A program made the translations under genes and the position numbers. From contig JBKECM010000095.1 in assembly GCA_047974615.1 (NCBI GenBank), forward strand, positions 1 to 6,710: a DNA stretch of 6,710 nt, read 5' to 3'. Under the pieces are notes generated by a model. It did not search any database. It worked only from the letters and a program-made list of their open reading frames with translations, and had not been told where the DNA came from. The stretch is from JBKEBX01 sp047974615. Lineage in GTDB: Bacteria; Bacillota; Clostridia; Lachnospirales; CAMZNU01. Shown piece by piece: positions 1-6,599 of this stretch (position 1 is its first letter; every line of letters starts with the position of its first letter).

Positions 1-34
1 AATTTTTTTCTTTTTGACTTTATCAGCACCTTCT
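1..34 (-). repeat. Dispersed repeat, copy A (partial)
   Basis: On the minus strand this reads AGAAGGTGCTGATAAAGTC followed by an A-rich stretch, nearly the same as the beginning of copies B and C. It is cut by the window edge. It lies in direct orientation just downstream of copy B, so two units stand in tandem. Confidence 0.7.
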
Positions 35-36
35 TT

Positions 37-122
37 CCTCGCTGATTTTATGCTATCTCACTATTTTTGTGCCATTGTCATTAGTAATATTTTTTTCTTA
101 TTTGACTTTTTCAGCACCCTCT
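37..122 (-). repeat. Dispersed repeat, copy B
   Basis: On the minus strand it starts AGAGGGTGCTGA immediately after the hydrolase stop codon. It continues through AAAAAAATATTACT, GCACAAAAAT and GCATAAAATCAGC. The same blocks occur in the same order in copy C at the other end of the window. Copy B has extra bases between the second and third block (AATGACAATG) and lacks the palindrome found in copy C. No gene is seen in positions 1-122. Confidence 0.75.
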
Positions 123-1115
123 TTAGTTCATATACTTACTTAAAAAATCATATATTTTATTTTTATATAAAGTGCCACCAACTTCTAAGGAATCAGCATG
201 ACCTGCAGATTCAACTACAAGATAATCTTTTTCACCTGTATGTGCATTATAAAGTTCTTCACCCATATAAAAAGGCACATAATCATCTTCACTACCATGT
301 ATAAATAACATAGGTAAAGAAGTATTGCTAACAGCCTCTATAGGCGAACGGTCATTAAAAAAATAACCATTTACAATTTTATTATATAAATTAACAGCAG
401 GTATTATAGGGAATGATGGGAAACCATAGTCATAGTTAAGTTGATAAGTAAATATATCTTTCATAGACGTATAACCACAATCCTCAATTACTGCTTTAAC
501 ATTAGCAGGTAAAGAAAGTTCAGGATCACTTGCCATCATTACAGTCGAAGCGCCCATAGATAAACCAAATAGCATAATTTTTGCCTCAGGATCTTCATTT
601 ACAACTTTCCATGCCCACTCAACTATATTCAAACTATCTTCCATACCCATAGTTATATGAGTTCCTTCACTTTCACCATGATACTCATTATCAACCGTAA
701 GTACATTATAACCCTTTTCAAAAAAGATATTAGAATAATCATTCATATCAATAGAAGATTTATCATAGCCATGTACAACTATAACCCACCCGTTACTTTC
801 AATGGTTTGCTTATGAGCATAGCCTACAAGTACAAGTCCAGAATTATTTAAAGTTGTCCACTTCTCAATGTTTTTATCATTAGAGTTAATCATACGTTCT
901 TCTAAATCTACATCTTCTTTGAAAACAGTATACTTAGAGTATTGACTTTTATCTTCATAAGTTGCAATTTCTCTATCACTTATCATTGCAGTTTTATAAA
1001 AATTTGCACTAATAAAACCTAATAAAACTATTAACAATACAAATATGCTACATATAACAATAATTACTACTCTAATTTTTCTTTTTCTTTTGTTTTTTCT
1101 ATAAAATGTTGCCAT
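123..1115 (-). CDS. Membrane-anchored alpha/beta hydrolase (YqkD-like serine hydrolase)
   Basis: This 330-residue serine hydrolase has an uncleaved N-terminal membrane helix. Seen: a very basic start (RKNKRKRKIR, 6-15), a helix at about 15-37, then an extracytoplasmic alpha/beta-hydrolase domain. VIVVHGYDKS (111-120) supplies the oxyanion-hole region, GYNVLTVDNEYHGESEG (135-151) is the usual second core strand, and FGLSMGA (183-189) carries the nucleophile S186. FIHGSEDDYVP (271-281) gives the acid, most likely D277, and ESAGHADSL (302-310) the catalytic H306, so the triad is complete. It resembles B. subtilis YqkD and the many clostridial esterase/peptidase-like hydrolases of unknown substrate. 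GGAGG (1126-1122) lies six bases before the ATG, inside the 3' end of dtd. I see no intrinsic terminator after its stop; a repeat copy begins there at once. Confidence 0.87.
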   Translation of the reverse strand: MATFYRKNKRKRKIRVVIIVICSIFVLLIVLLGFISANFYKTAMISDREIATYEDKSQYSKYTVFKEDVDLEERMINSNDKNIEKWTTLNNSGLVLVGYAHKQTIESNGWVIVVHGYDKSSIDMNDYSNIFFEKGYNVLTVDNEYHGESEGTHITMGMEDSLNIVEWAWKVVNEDPEAKIMLFGLSMGASTVMMASDPELSLPANVKAVIEDCGYTSMKDIFTYQLNYDYGFPSFPIIPAVNLYNKIVNGYFFNDRSPIEAVSNTSLPMLFIHGSEDDYVPFYMGEELYNAHTGEKDYLVVESAGHADSLEVGGTLYKNKIYDFLSKYMN

Positions 1116-1554
1116 CTATTGCCTCCATAATAATAGTAAAAGGTCCATCATTTATGATTGAAACCTTCATATCAGCACCAAAAACGCCACATTGAACATT
1201 TGCAAATTTTTCTTTACACATTACTTTAAAATATTCATATAACTCATTTGCAAGTTCTGGCTTACTTGCATCAACAAAACTAGGTCTATTACCTTTTTTT
1301 GTTTGTGCATACAAAGTAAACTGAGAAACCACTAAAACTTCACCTTTTATATCATTAATAGATAAATTAACTTTACCTTGTTCATCAGGAAAAATTCTAA
1401 GTTTAGATATTTTTTCAACAATAACTTCAACGTCTTTTTTTGTATCACAACTCGTCACACCAAGAAAAACTAAAAATCCTCTACCTATAGAACCTACAAT
1501 ATTATTTTCTACAGAAACACTGCTTTCTAAAACACGTTGTATTATTACTTTCAT
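1099..1554 (-). CDS. dtd: D-aminoacyl-tRNA deacylase (DTD)
   Basis: This cytosolic homodimeric editing enzyme hydrolyses D-aminoacyl-tRNAs (for example D-Tyr-tRNA) and so keeps D-amino acids out of proteins. Seen: MKVIIQRV at the start, KLRIFPDEQGKVNLSI (51-66), the active-site motif SQFTLYA (77-83), KGNRPSF (87-93) and the second active-site motif NDGPFT (135-140) within the typical VFGADMKVSIINDGPFT stretch. All family signatures are intact. Length is 151 residues against about 145-150 for the family. I chose ATG at 1554 rather than the GTG two codons upstream (1560), because family members begin with M-K/R-x-x-x-Q-R and AGGTAGG lies five bases before this ATG. Its end overlaps the hydrolase gene by 17 bases, so the two are expressed together. 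Confidence 0.96.
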   Translation of the reverse strand: MKVIIQRVLESSVSVENNIVGSIGRGFLVFLGVTSCDTKKDVEVIVEKISKLRIFPDEQGKVNLSINDIKGEVLVVSQFTLYAQTKKGNRPSFVDASKPELANELYEYFKVMCKEKFANVQCGVFGADMKVSIINDGPFTIIMEAIDGNIL

Positions 1555-1594
1555 ATGCACCTACCTATAAATTTACCTAAAGCCAATTCAATAT

Positions 1595-1623
1595 ATTTTA
1601 CCATATTTTTAATAAAAAAACAA
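1595..1623 (-). promoter_or_regulatory. Probable sigma-A-type promoter of dtd and the hydrolase gene
   Basis: TTGTTT (1623-1618) and TAAAAT (1600-1595) are separated by exactly 17 bases on the minus strand, a good match to the -35/-10 consensus, about 40 bases before the dtd start. A promoter is expected here because terminators lie just upstream. The -35 box overlaps the 3' arm of the second hairpin. Confidence 0.5.
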
Positions 1624-1644
1624 CTTTTTTATCCTAAAGTTGTT
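1614..1644 (-). terminator. Second, tandem terminator-like hairpin
   Basis: AACAACTTT and AAAGTTGTT (1644-1636 with 1627-1619) form a perfect 9-bp stem with an 8-base loop. On the minus strand a T-run (1618-1614) follows. The stem is AT-rich and weaker than the one 37 bases upstream. It may be a backup terminator; its 3' arm also overlaps the likely -35 box of dtd. Confidence 0.6.
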
Positions 1645-1680
1645 AAAAATTTATAAATATAAAAATTTAAAATGTATATA

Positions 1681-1721
1681 AAAAAAGCTATAAAGTAAAT
1701 CAATATACCTGCTTTATAGCT
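1681..1721 (-). terminator. Intrinsic terminator after the M23 gene
   Basis: A perfect 10-bp inverted repeat (1721-1712 with 1695-1686) has a 16-base loop. On the minus strand it is followed directly by a run of five T (1685-1681). It begins 9 bases past the M23 stop and ends the upstream operon. On the plus strand no T-run follows, so it acts in the minus direction. Confidence 0.82.
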
Positions 1722-1730
1722 CCTAAAAAA

Positions 1731-2117
1731 TTATTCACTTTTTAAAAAATATAGTGGATTTATGTACTCTCCTTCTACTATTATAGAAAAATGCAAATGA
1801 ACACCTGTAGAATTACCAGTGCTACCAACAACACCAATTACATCACCTACACTTATTTTATCATTTACCTTTACTAAAGCTTCTTCTAAATGTGCATTAA
1901 AAAAAACGACTTTCTCTCCAAATATTTCACTTTCATATTCCACTACATTTCCGTATGTACTAGAATTATAAACATTTGTTATTTTACCATCACTTACAGC
2001 AGAAACTTTTTGACCTATGTCACCGTTAAAATCAATACCATTATGTAAAGTCCATTCTTTTGTTATAGGATTTAAACGATTACCATAAATAGAAGTTATA
2101 ACATTTTCTATAGGCAA
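1731..2117 (-). CDS. M23 (LytM/lysostaphin-type) metallopeptidase domain, -1 frame half
   Basis: This frame encodes a complete M23 domain of 128 residues, a zinc endopeptidase fold that cuts peptidoglycan cross-bridges or stem peptides. Seen: ITSIYGNRLNP (7-17), the first zinc motif HNGID (H25, D29), the mid-domain H76 in FFNAHLEE, STGNSTGVHLHF (99-110) with H107 and H109 (HxH), and the closing INPLYFL. All zinc and catalytic residues are present, unlike in degenerate members such as B. subtilis SpoIIQ. The nominal TTG start at 2117 is doubtful: no Shine-Dalgarno sequence precedes it, and the open frame extends upstream through KKVVFPLP, the normal beginning of an M23 domain, to a TAG at 2140-2138. 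The domain has no signal or membrane segment of its own and would be useless in the cytosol. It is best explained as the C-terminal part of the protein begun at 2704. A terminator follows directly after the stop. Confidence 0.85.
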   Translation of the reverse strand: MPIENVITSIYGNRLNPITKEWTLHNGIDFNGDIGQKVSAVSDGKITNVYNSSTYGNVVEYESEIFGEKVVFFNAHLEEALVKVNDKISVGDVIGVVGSTGNSTGVHLHFSIIVEGEYINPLYFLKSE

Positions 2118-2125
2118 AGGAAAAA

Positions 2126-2135
2126 CTACTTTTTT
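2126..2135 (-). other. Candidate -1 ribosomal frameshift site (A_AAA_AAG then UAG)
   Basis: Read on the minus strand in the anchor frame, the codons are GGA AAA AAG TAG. The last A of GGA plus AAA AAG forms A_AAA_AAG (2135-2129), the same heptamer used by E. coli dnaX, and the 0-frame stop follows at once. A -1 slip gives K-K-V-V-F-P-L-P and continues into the M23 domain, for a joined product of 324 residues coded by 2704-1731 with H221, D225, H272, H303 and H305 in fusion numbering. I see no strong stimulatory hairpin downstream by eye and only a weak purine stretch (GAAAG, 2155-2151) upstream. A lost A in the same A6 run, real or a sequencing error, would look the same: A7 also restores the frame. 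Confidence 0.55.
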
Positions 2136-2704
2136 CCACTAAATAAGCCACTTTCTATTTCAAAATCCCTCATACTTTGTAGTTCACCTATAGTTTTTGT
2201 ACTTACATCTTTATTTTCTGCTTCTAAAGTTTCATTACCTATTGTTTCACTTACACTTATAGTATTTTCGTCATCTGCACTATCTTCTATAGAAACGCCT
2301 AAAGATTTATCTTCGTTTATAAAATTAAAATATTTTTTAAAATCCTCTGTTTTAGAAATTTCAGAACTTATTTTTTCTTCAAAAGCATTTATTTTCTCAT
2401 TGTCAACAAATTTTATTACAAAAACAAGTATTAAAATACCAACACATACAAATGCTTTTCCAAAGAAAAAATCATTTTCCCTTATATTATATCTTGTGCT
2501 TTGTCTATATGGACTATTTTTTCTATAATTTATTGTACTTGTATTTCTTTGTACCCTTCTCCTATTTTGAACTAAAGGTTTGTTGCTATATTCTGTATTA
2601 TAATTATTAATTTTATTGCTTTCTTTTTTTGAAAACCTTTTTAAAAATTCCTCCTTCGTCAAAATTTCATCGTTGCTTGTACTATTATGTATTTTTTCTA
2701 CCAA
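2126..2704 (-). CDS. Membrane-anchor half of a split M23 peptidase (0 frame)
   Basis: This reading frame encodes 192 residues: a basic, Asn/Ser/Arg-rich cytosolic tail (1-78), one membrane helix (about 80-100, FFFGKAFVCVGILILVFVIKF) and an acidic extracytoplasmic linker (101-192) with no catalytic motif. It ends in SGKK-stop exactly where the M23 domain starts in the -1 frame. The arrangement (short tail, one helix, linker, M23 domain) is that of membrane-bound M23 proteins such as SpoIIQ-type and related clostridial peptidases, so I read it as the N-terminal part of one protein rather than a separate gene. The start is TTG at 2704: an in-frame TGA lies just upstream, no ATG precedes the helix at a suitable place, and GAGGTGA (2717-2711) sits six bases before it. 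That site lies in a hairpin (2737-2712). As a stand-alone product it would be a membrane protein without enzymatic function. Confidence 0.75.
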   Translation of the reverse strand: MVEKIHNSTSNDEILTKEEFLKRFSKKESNKINNYNTEYSNKPLVQNRRRVQRNTSTINYRKNSPYRQSTRYNIRENDFFFGKAFVCVGILILVFVIKFVDNEKINAFEEKISSEISKTEDFKKYFNFINEDKSLGVSIEDSADDENTISVSETIGNETLEAENKDVSTKTIGELQSMRDFEIESGLFSGKK

Positions 2705-2711
2705 AATAAAT

Positions 2712-2737
2712 CACCTCACAATATAATATGTGAGGTG
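2712..2737 (-). promoter_or_regulatory. Hairpin sequestering the ribosome binding site of the M23 anchor gene
   Basis: CACCTCACA and TGTGAGGTG form a perfect 9-bp stem with an 8-base AT loop in the gap between the 83-residue gene and the TTG start at 2704. Most of the Shine-Dalgarno sequence GAGGTGA lies in the 3' arm, so folding would block ribosome entry. The stem is the most GC-rich inverted repeat in the upstream operon. It could act as a translational switch, as an RNA stabiliser or, less likely, as a weak terminator, since only ATTTATTTT follows. Confidence 0.5.
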
Positions 2738-2759
2738 TGAAGATATATTACTTATTTTT

Positions 2760-3011
2760 TTAATATGACCACATTCTTTTATAAGTTATTCTTATAACAC
2801 CATATATAAGTATTATAAAGGCGACTTCTCTTAAAAAGTTTAATGAATTAAAACCAGTAGTTGTCAACATAAAATAAAAATCATAAATTGTTATAAGCAC
2901 AACAGATATAAATATTACTATATTACAAATATACATACCTTTAGCTACAGGTTTTTCTTTATTACATTCTCCGAAAATTTTAACTATAATTTTATTATCT
3001 ATAAAGTCCAT
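2760..3011 (-). CDS. Small two-helix membrane protein, unknown function
   Basis: This 83-residue protein is not one I recognise. Seen: a 25-residue polar N-terminus with a lone Cys at 16, a hydrophobic segment at about 27-48 ending in aromatic residues, a short loop (49-60), a second hydrophobic segment (about 62-77) and a basic tail KRMW. It is therefore predicted to span the membrane twice with both ends in the cytosol. It is real rather than spurious: the ATG follows the deacetylase stop TAA with no gap, and a strong purine-rich site GGAGAGGGG (3026-3018) lies six bases upstream inside the last deacetylase codons. Position suggests a partner or membrane accessory of the deacetylase or of the M23 protein downstream, but nothing in the sequence itself shows this. 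Confidence 0.72.
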   Translation of the reverse strand: MDFIDNKIIVKIFGECNKEKPVAKGMYICNIVIFISVVLITIYDFYFMLTTTGFNSLNFLREVAFIILIYGVIRITYKRMWSY

Positions 3012-4220
3012 TTAATACCCCTCTCCAACAACTAAAATATCTTTGTTAGTTACAAGCGAACTTGTAACATCAAGTTCACTATATTTTTCAAATGGTATAG
3101 TTACAACTTGTGTGTTCCCATCAGAAAAATATCTATGCTCTGGATTTTCATCATAATACTCTAAAAAGTAACCTAAATCAAGTAATTCATTGTTTGTACC
3201 TCTAAATCTTGGTATCATATAATTATGATAATTTACAGATAAAGGGTTACTTGAAAAATCATCAAGCAAAAAAGCTAAAAAGCCTAAAGAATAACTATAA
3301 GATTTATCATCATATTCGTTGTTAAAAACATCTTTGATATCCATACTTGTAGGTACGGCACCATAAGGATATGCAAAGGAATACATATTATAGCCATAAT
3401 CACTAACAATATTATGATTTAAACCTATTTCTTTAATAATATTTTCTTCACTAAGTGTAGAAATATCAGCATGTGAATAACTATGGTTACCTATAGAATA
3501 TCCATTTTCAATCAAAAAATTAAATCTTTCCTCTATACTTCCTTCACCTGCAAAAGGTTCATATTTATTATTTATAAAAAAAACAGCACTTTTCCCAAAA
3601 TCATTATGTATTTTATAAAATTCTTCTAAAATATCAACAGCACAATTTTTTTTAGGTACAAGCACACCTTCTGTTTTTTCAAGTGAAAATGCAGAGGACA
3701 ATCCATCATCAAAAGTAAGTAACACAGGTGTCATACCCGCAGATAAATCAAAAGAATTATTTAAATATTCGTCTAAAGAAATCAGTCTATAATTGTTATT
3801 GTATAGTGTTATTAGGTCATCTTTAAACCCTGCTATACTTCTATGATACTTATCATCACTTACAACACCATCAGTTAAACCATGGTACATTACAACTAAA
3901 ATTTCACCAAGTTCATTATAGTAAATATCATTATCTTTTATAAAAGTTACACCTACGTTTTCAGCAGTTGCAACTGTTTTATCTATATCGTTTTTCAAAT
4001 CCGAACTTAGCTTTATAGCATTTTCTTTTATTTCATCTTCATTAGTTACAGTTGTGTAAGCCTCATCAAGTGCAATTTCTTCATCACTATTAAATACAGC
4101 AACTGTTTCATTTTCTTTTATAAAATTAAAATAAAGATAAGCTGAAAAACCCACGAAAATTAAAACAATAAATAAACAAACTAATTTCTTTACATTTTTT
4201 CTTCTACTTTTTCGACTCAT
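3012..4220 (-). CDS. Membrane-anchored polysaccharide deacetylase (NodB homology domain, CE4)
   Basis: This 402-residue enzyme probably removes acetyl groups from cell-wall or exported N-acetylated glycans outside the cell. Seen: a basic N-terminus (RKSRRKNVKK) followed by one membrane helix (about 12-31) with no lipobox or clear cleavage site, so it is probably a bitopic protein with its catalytic domain outside. A linker reaches to about residue 105. The NodB-type domain opens with ILVVMYHGLTDG (107-118). Motif 1 is LLTFDDG (167-173), with D171 as likely base and D172 as metal ligand. Motif 2 is NHSYSH (245-250), with H246 and H250 completing the Asp-His-His metal site. FAYPYG (282-287) stands for motif 3. 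All metal ligands are present, so activity is likely. The substrate (peptidoglycan or other glycan) cannot be told. AAAGGGAAA upstream of the ATG overlaps the methyltransferase stop, and the next gene begins directly after this stop codon. Confidence 0.88.
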   Translation of the reverse strand: MSRKSRRKNVKKLVCLFIVLIFVGFSAYLYFNFIKENETVAVFNSDEEIALDEAYTTVTNEDEIKENAIKLSSDLKNDIDKTVATAENVGVTFIKDNDIYYNELGEILVVMYHGLTDGVVSDDKYHRSIAGFKDDLITLYNNNYRLISLDEYLNNSFDLSAGMTPVLLTFDDGLSSAFSLEKTEGVLVPKKNCAVDILEEFYKIHNDFGKSAVFFINNKYEPFAGEGSIEERFNFLIENGYSIGNHSYSHADISTLSEENIIKEIGLNHNIVSDYGYNMYSFAYPYGAVPTSMDIKDVFNNEYDDKSYSYSLGFLAFLLDDFSSNPLSVNYHNYMIPRFRGTNNELLDLGYFLEYYDENPEHRYFSDGNTQVVTIPFEKYSELDVTSSLVTNKDILVVGEGY

Positions 4221-4222
4221 AA

Positions 4223-5380
4223 TTATTTCCCTTTATATAATAAATTGTATAATGTCTGGTCTATATTAAATTCATTAGCTATTGTTTTATATTCCTTTAG
4301 TGCCTTATCCTTTAACACCTTATTGTTTTCAGTTTTTGTTGCAGAAATTAAAACGTTTTTAGGGGAATGTTCCATATCAACAAACTCGCTAATTTTAACA
4401 GAATATCCTACGCTTTCAAGACAAAGACCTCTAAGTGTATCACATAGTAAACTTTGAAATTTTTCTTTTAAAATTCCATGTTTAAGCATAGCATCTAATG
4501 TATTATTCTTCACTTGTCCATACAATTCCTTATGACAACAAGGTACAGCCAAAATAACATCACTTTCCCATAAAACACCAGAATATAACGCATAATCCGT
4601 TGCAGTATTACAAGCATGTAAAGATACAACCATATTTACATCAGTATCAATTTCTTTTTTAAAGTCCTCAATACTTACATTATAAAACTCAAGCTCATTG
4701 TATCCCATATCACGCTTTAGTTCGTCACAACGTTTTATAACATCTTTTTTAATATCAATACCAATTACTCTACAGTTTTTCTTTAAATGTTCTCTTAAAA
4801 AATAATATAAAGCAAAAGTTAGATAGCTTTTTCCACACCCAACATCAACTATAACAGGATTTTCAGGTAAAAAAGAAACAAATCTTGAAACTTCCTCAAG
4901 ATATTTATTTACTTGCACAAATTTTTTACGTGCCTTAGCATATATTTTTCCATCTTTATCCATAATGTCTAAAGAAACTAAAAAAGGATAAGGTGTACCC
5001 TCCTCTAATATATATTCCTTTTTCTTGTTATGTTCTTCAATCTTTTTAACAGCTACCTTTTCCTTTTTTATAACTTTATAGTTTTGTTTTTTATTCATAA
5101 GGATTTTATATTCACAAGTAGTTGTGTATATATCCATTTGTTTATATCCTTTATCTAAAAAACTAAGAATAAAGTCTATACATTCATATTTATTTTCAAT
5201 ATTTCTATGACGAACTTTATTTTCATAAAAAATTTCAAAATGATAAAATTTTTCTTTACCTATTTTCTCAGAAATCAAAATTTTAAAATCTAAATTTTCT
5301 TTGTATATAACACCATTTATATTAGCTTTAATAAAATCTTCATTAAATATTTTACATATTTCTTCCTTTAAGTTAGACAT
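4223..5380 (-). CDS. Class I SAM-dependent methyltransferase (PF13679-like)
   Basis: This 385-residue cytosolic protein has a central Rossmann methyltransferase domain. Seen: the glycine-rich SAM-binding motif I, VIVDVGCGKSYLTFAL (176-191), then the acidic ribose-binding residue D209 in VIGIDIKKD. SLHACNTATDYAL (253-265) and VPCCHKEL (279-286) follow, which are hallmarks of the Methyltransf_32 family that includes eukaryotic METTL25/RRNAD1-like proteins. HSPKNVLISA (338-347) near the end also fits. Residues 1-165 form a family-specific N-terminal part rich in Lys and Glu, with no motif I recognise. Family members in Firmicutes are usually annotated only as SAM-dependent methyltransferases; by its relatives an RNA substrate is possible, but this is inference. 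The ATG start has AGGAG (5390-5386) five bases upstream. The stop is two bases from the deacetylase start, whose ribosome binding site lies in the last codons here, so the two genes are translationally coupled. Confidence 0.85.
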   Translation of the reverse strand: MSNLKEEICKIFNEDFIKANINGVIYKENLDFKILISEKIGKEKFYHFEIFYENKVRHRNIENKYECIDFILSFLDKGYKQMDIYTTTCEYKILMNKKQNYKVIKKEKVAVKKIEEHNKKKEYILEEGTPYPFLVSLDIMDKDGKIYAKARKKFVQVNKYLEEVSRFVSFLPENPVIVDVGCGKSYLTFALYYFLREHLKKNCRVIGIDIKKDVIKRCDELKRDMGYNELEFYNVSIEDFKKEIDTDVNMVVSLHACNTATDYALYSGVLWESDVILAVPCCHKELYGQVKNNTLDAMLKHGILKEKFQSLLCDTLRGLCLESVGYSVKISEFVDMEHSPKNVLISATKTENNKVLKDKALKEYKTIANEFNIDQTLYNLLYKGK

Positions 5381-5445
5381 AATATCTCCTATTTATTCTT
5401 AGAAAAGAAAGAAAATTCAAGTTTAAATAATAAACCTTAAATTTT

Positions 5446-6528
5446 TTAAACTTCACTTTTGAAAAAAATGCTATTTAAAAAATTATAATTATCTTCCCAT
5501 TTATCTTCAGGGGTATGTGCAAACATTTCTTTAGATAGTTCTATAACACAACCTTCTTTAACGACATCAAGGTTTAACCAGTTTAAAGAACCCTTTATAT
5601 AAGTGTTAAAAGTTTCAACGTCGTTTTCGTAGTTATCTGATGCAGAATAAGCAAAAATATAATCTATAGTATTTTCAATATCATCTATATCTTCATCTAA
5701 AATCTCATTTAAAACATCTTTGTCATAGTTAGCTACATTAGTACAGTTAAAATCATCAAAAATTGAATCAACAAAATTTCCATCTTCTATTATGTTAATT
5801 TTATCTCCATCAATCTCAAGAATTAAAACATTTTTTGTAAAATCACTAGGCACATTATTTAAAATATCACTAATATTACTTTTAGAGTTTATAACGGAGT
5901 TAACATACTCACTTTCATTTTTTAGCATATAAGAAAAATCTTCCATAACAAGCAAATAGTCTTCATAAGATTTAATTTCAAAAAAATACGTATTAATACC
6001 CTTACTTCTAAGCTCCGCGCCTAAAGTTACATTTTCAGGTGTAACTGCGTCAAAAATAACAAAGTTAGGTTCAATTTCGTATAATTTTTCTTTATCAATA
6101 TTACTATCGTTACCAATTATAATGACATCATTAATAGGTGAAATAAAGTTATTTTCTATGCTAGTATTTAGAGATTCCTCTGTTGTAGCATATACATTAC
6201 CACCGAGCAACGCCCACATATTAGTACATTCACTACCTAAAGTAATTACCTTTAAATCATCTATATTTACACTAGACTTATTTTCAAAAAAATCATATAT
6301 TTCAATTTCTTTATTATCAATACCTTCAACACTATAAGTAATTTCAGTAGTTTCAATATTTTCATCAACTTCATTAATAGTTTTGTCCTTAGCAAAATCT
6401 TCCAAAACTATAGAAACACCACCTGTTTCATTTTCAACATCATTAAAATTTATTATATCAGAGGTTTGACTACAAGAAAGAAGAAAAAAAGGCAAAATTA
6501 AGCAAATTATTTTAGAAATATTTTTCAT
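5446..6528 (-). CDS. Periplasmic-binding-protein-like lipoprotein (Fe-siderophore/cobalamin type, PF01497-like)
   Basis: This 360-residue secreted lipoprotein resembles the substrate-binding subunits of iron-siderophore or cobalamin ABC importers. It would sit on the outer face of the membrane. Seen: an N-terminal signal with hydrophobic residues 7-17 and a lipobox LLSC, with the acylated Cys at 19. An acidic linker of about 70 residues follows. The lobe-1 start DLKVITLGSECTNMWALLGG (91-110) matches the usual opening of the fold, and NIDKEKLYEIEPNFVIFDA (143-161) matches the 'lies in residue L, KPDLVI' signature. The C-terminal end, VVKEGCVIELSKEMFAHTP (322-340), looks like the usual second-lobe end. 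Length is slightly above the family norm because of the linker. The start ATG has GAGGGTGA (6540-6533) just upstream. No permease or ATPase gene accompanies it here, so the ligand is unknown; it could serve a distant transporter or act as a sensor. It is 65 bases upstream of the methyltransferase gene and possibly in its operon. The fold assignment is fairly good, the substrate is not known. Confidence 0.72.
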   Translation of the reverse strand: MKNISKIICLILPFFLLSCSQTSDIINFNDVENETGGVSIVLEDFAKDKTINEVDENIETTEITYSVEGIDNKEIEIYDFFENKSSVNIDDLKVITLGSECTNMWALLGGNVYATTEESLNTSIENNFISPINDVIIIGNDSNIDKEKLYEIEPNFVIFDAVTPENVTLGAELRSKGINTYFFEIKSYEDYLLVMEDFSYMLKNESEYVNSVINSKSNISDILNNVPSDFTKNVLILEIDGDKINIIEDGNFVDSIFDDFNCTNVANYDKDVLNEILDEDIDDIENTIDYIFAYSASDNYENDVETFNTYIKGSLNWLNLDVVKEGCVIELSKEMFAHTPEDKWEDNYNFLNSIFFKSEV

Positions 6529-6599
6529 ATTATCACCCTCGCTTTCACTAAACTTAATAAAATTTTATAGATATAAATATATACATTTTCCTCTAATAT
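6529..6599 (-). promoter_or_regulatory. AT-rich leader of the binding-protein gene
   Basis: This stretch holds the ribosome binding site GAGGGTGA (6540-6533) and an AT-rich run with several TATA-like hexamers, such as TATAAA. No -35/-10 pair with good spacing stands out. The promoter must lie here or inside repeat copy C. A 15-base perfect palindrome CCTCTAATATAGAGG (6590-6604) sits at the border with the repeat. Confidence 0.35.

Noticed and set aside
14..304. Plus-strand open frame of 96 codons
   Set aside because: It spans repeat copies and the antisense of the hydrolase 3' end, and its product has no recognisable feature.
657..851. Plus-strand open frame within the hydrolase gene
   Set aside because: It is antisense to a well-supported gene. 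The same applies to the plus-strand frames at 4245-4457 and 6122-6337.
2115..2117. TTG at 2117 as a true independent start of the M23 protein
   Set aside because: There is no ribosome binding site, no export signal, and it falls inside the conserved lead-in of the M23 domain.
2045..2125. Downstream stimulatory hairpin for the frameshift site
   Set aside because: Only a broken pairing (CTATAG-like with CTATAA-like segments, about 50 bases apart) could be found by eye, too weak to claim.
5381..5415. TTGAAT-17-AATAAA as a promoter for the methyltransferase gene
   Set aside because: Transcription would begin inside the AGGAG ribosome binding site, leaving no usable leader.
5419..5453. AAGTTTAAA/TTTAAACTT inverted repeat at the end of the binding-protein gene as a terminator
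   Set aside because: The stem has only two G-C pairs and a 17-base loop, and no uninterrupted T-run follows; read-through into the methyltransferase gene is likely.
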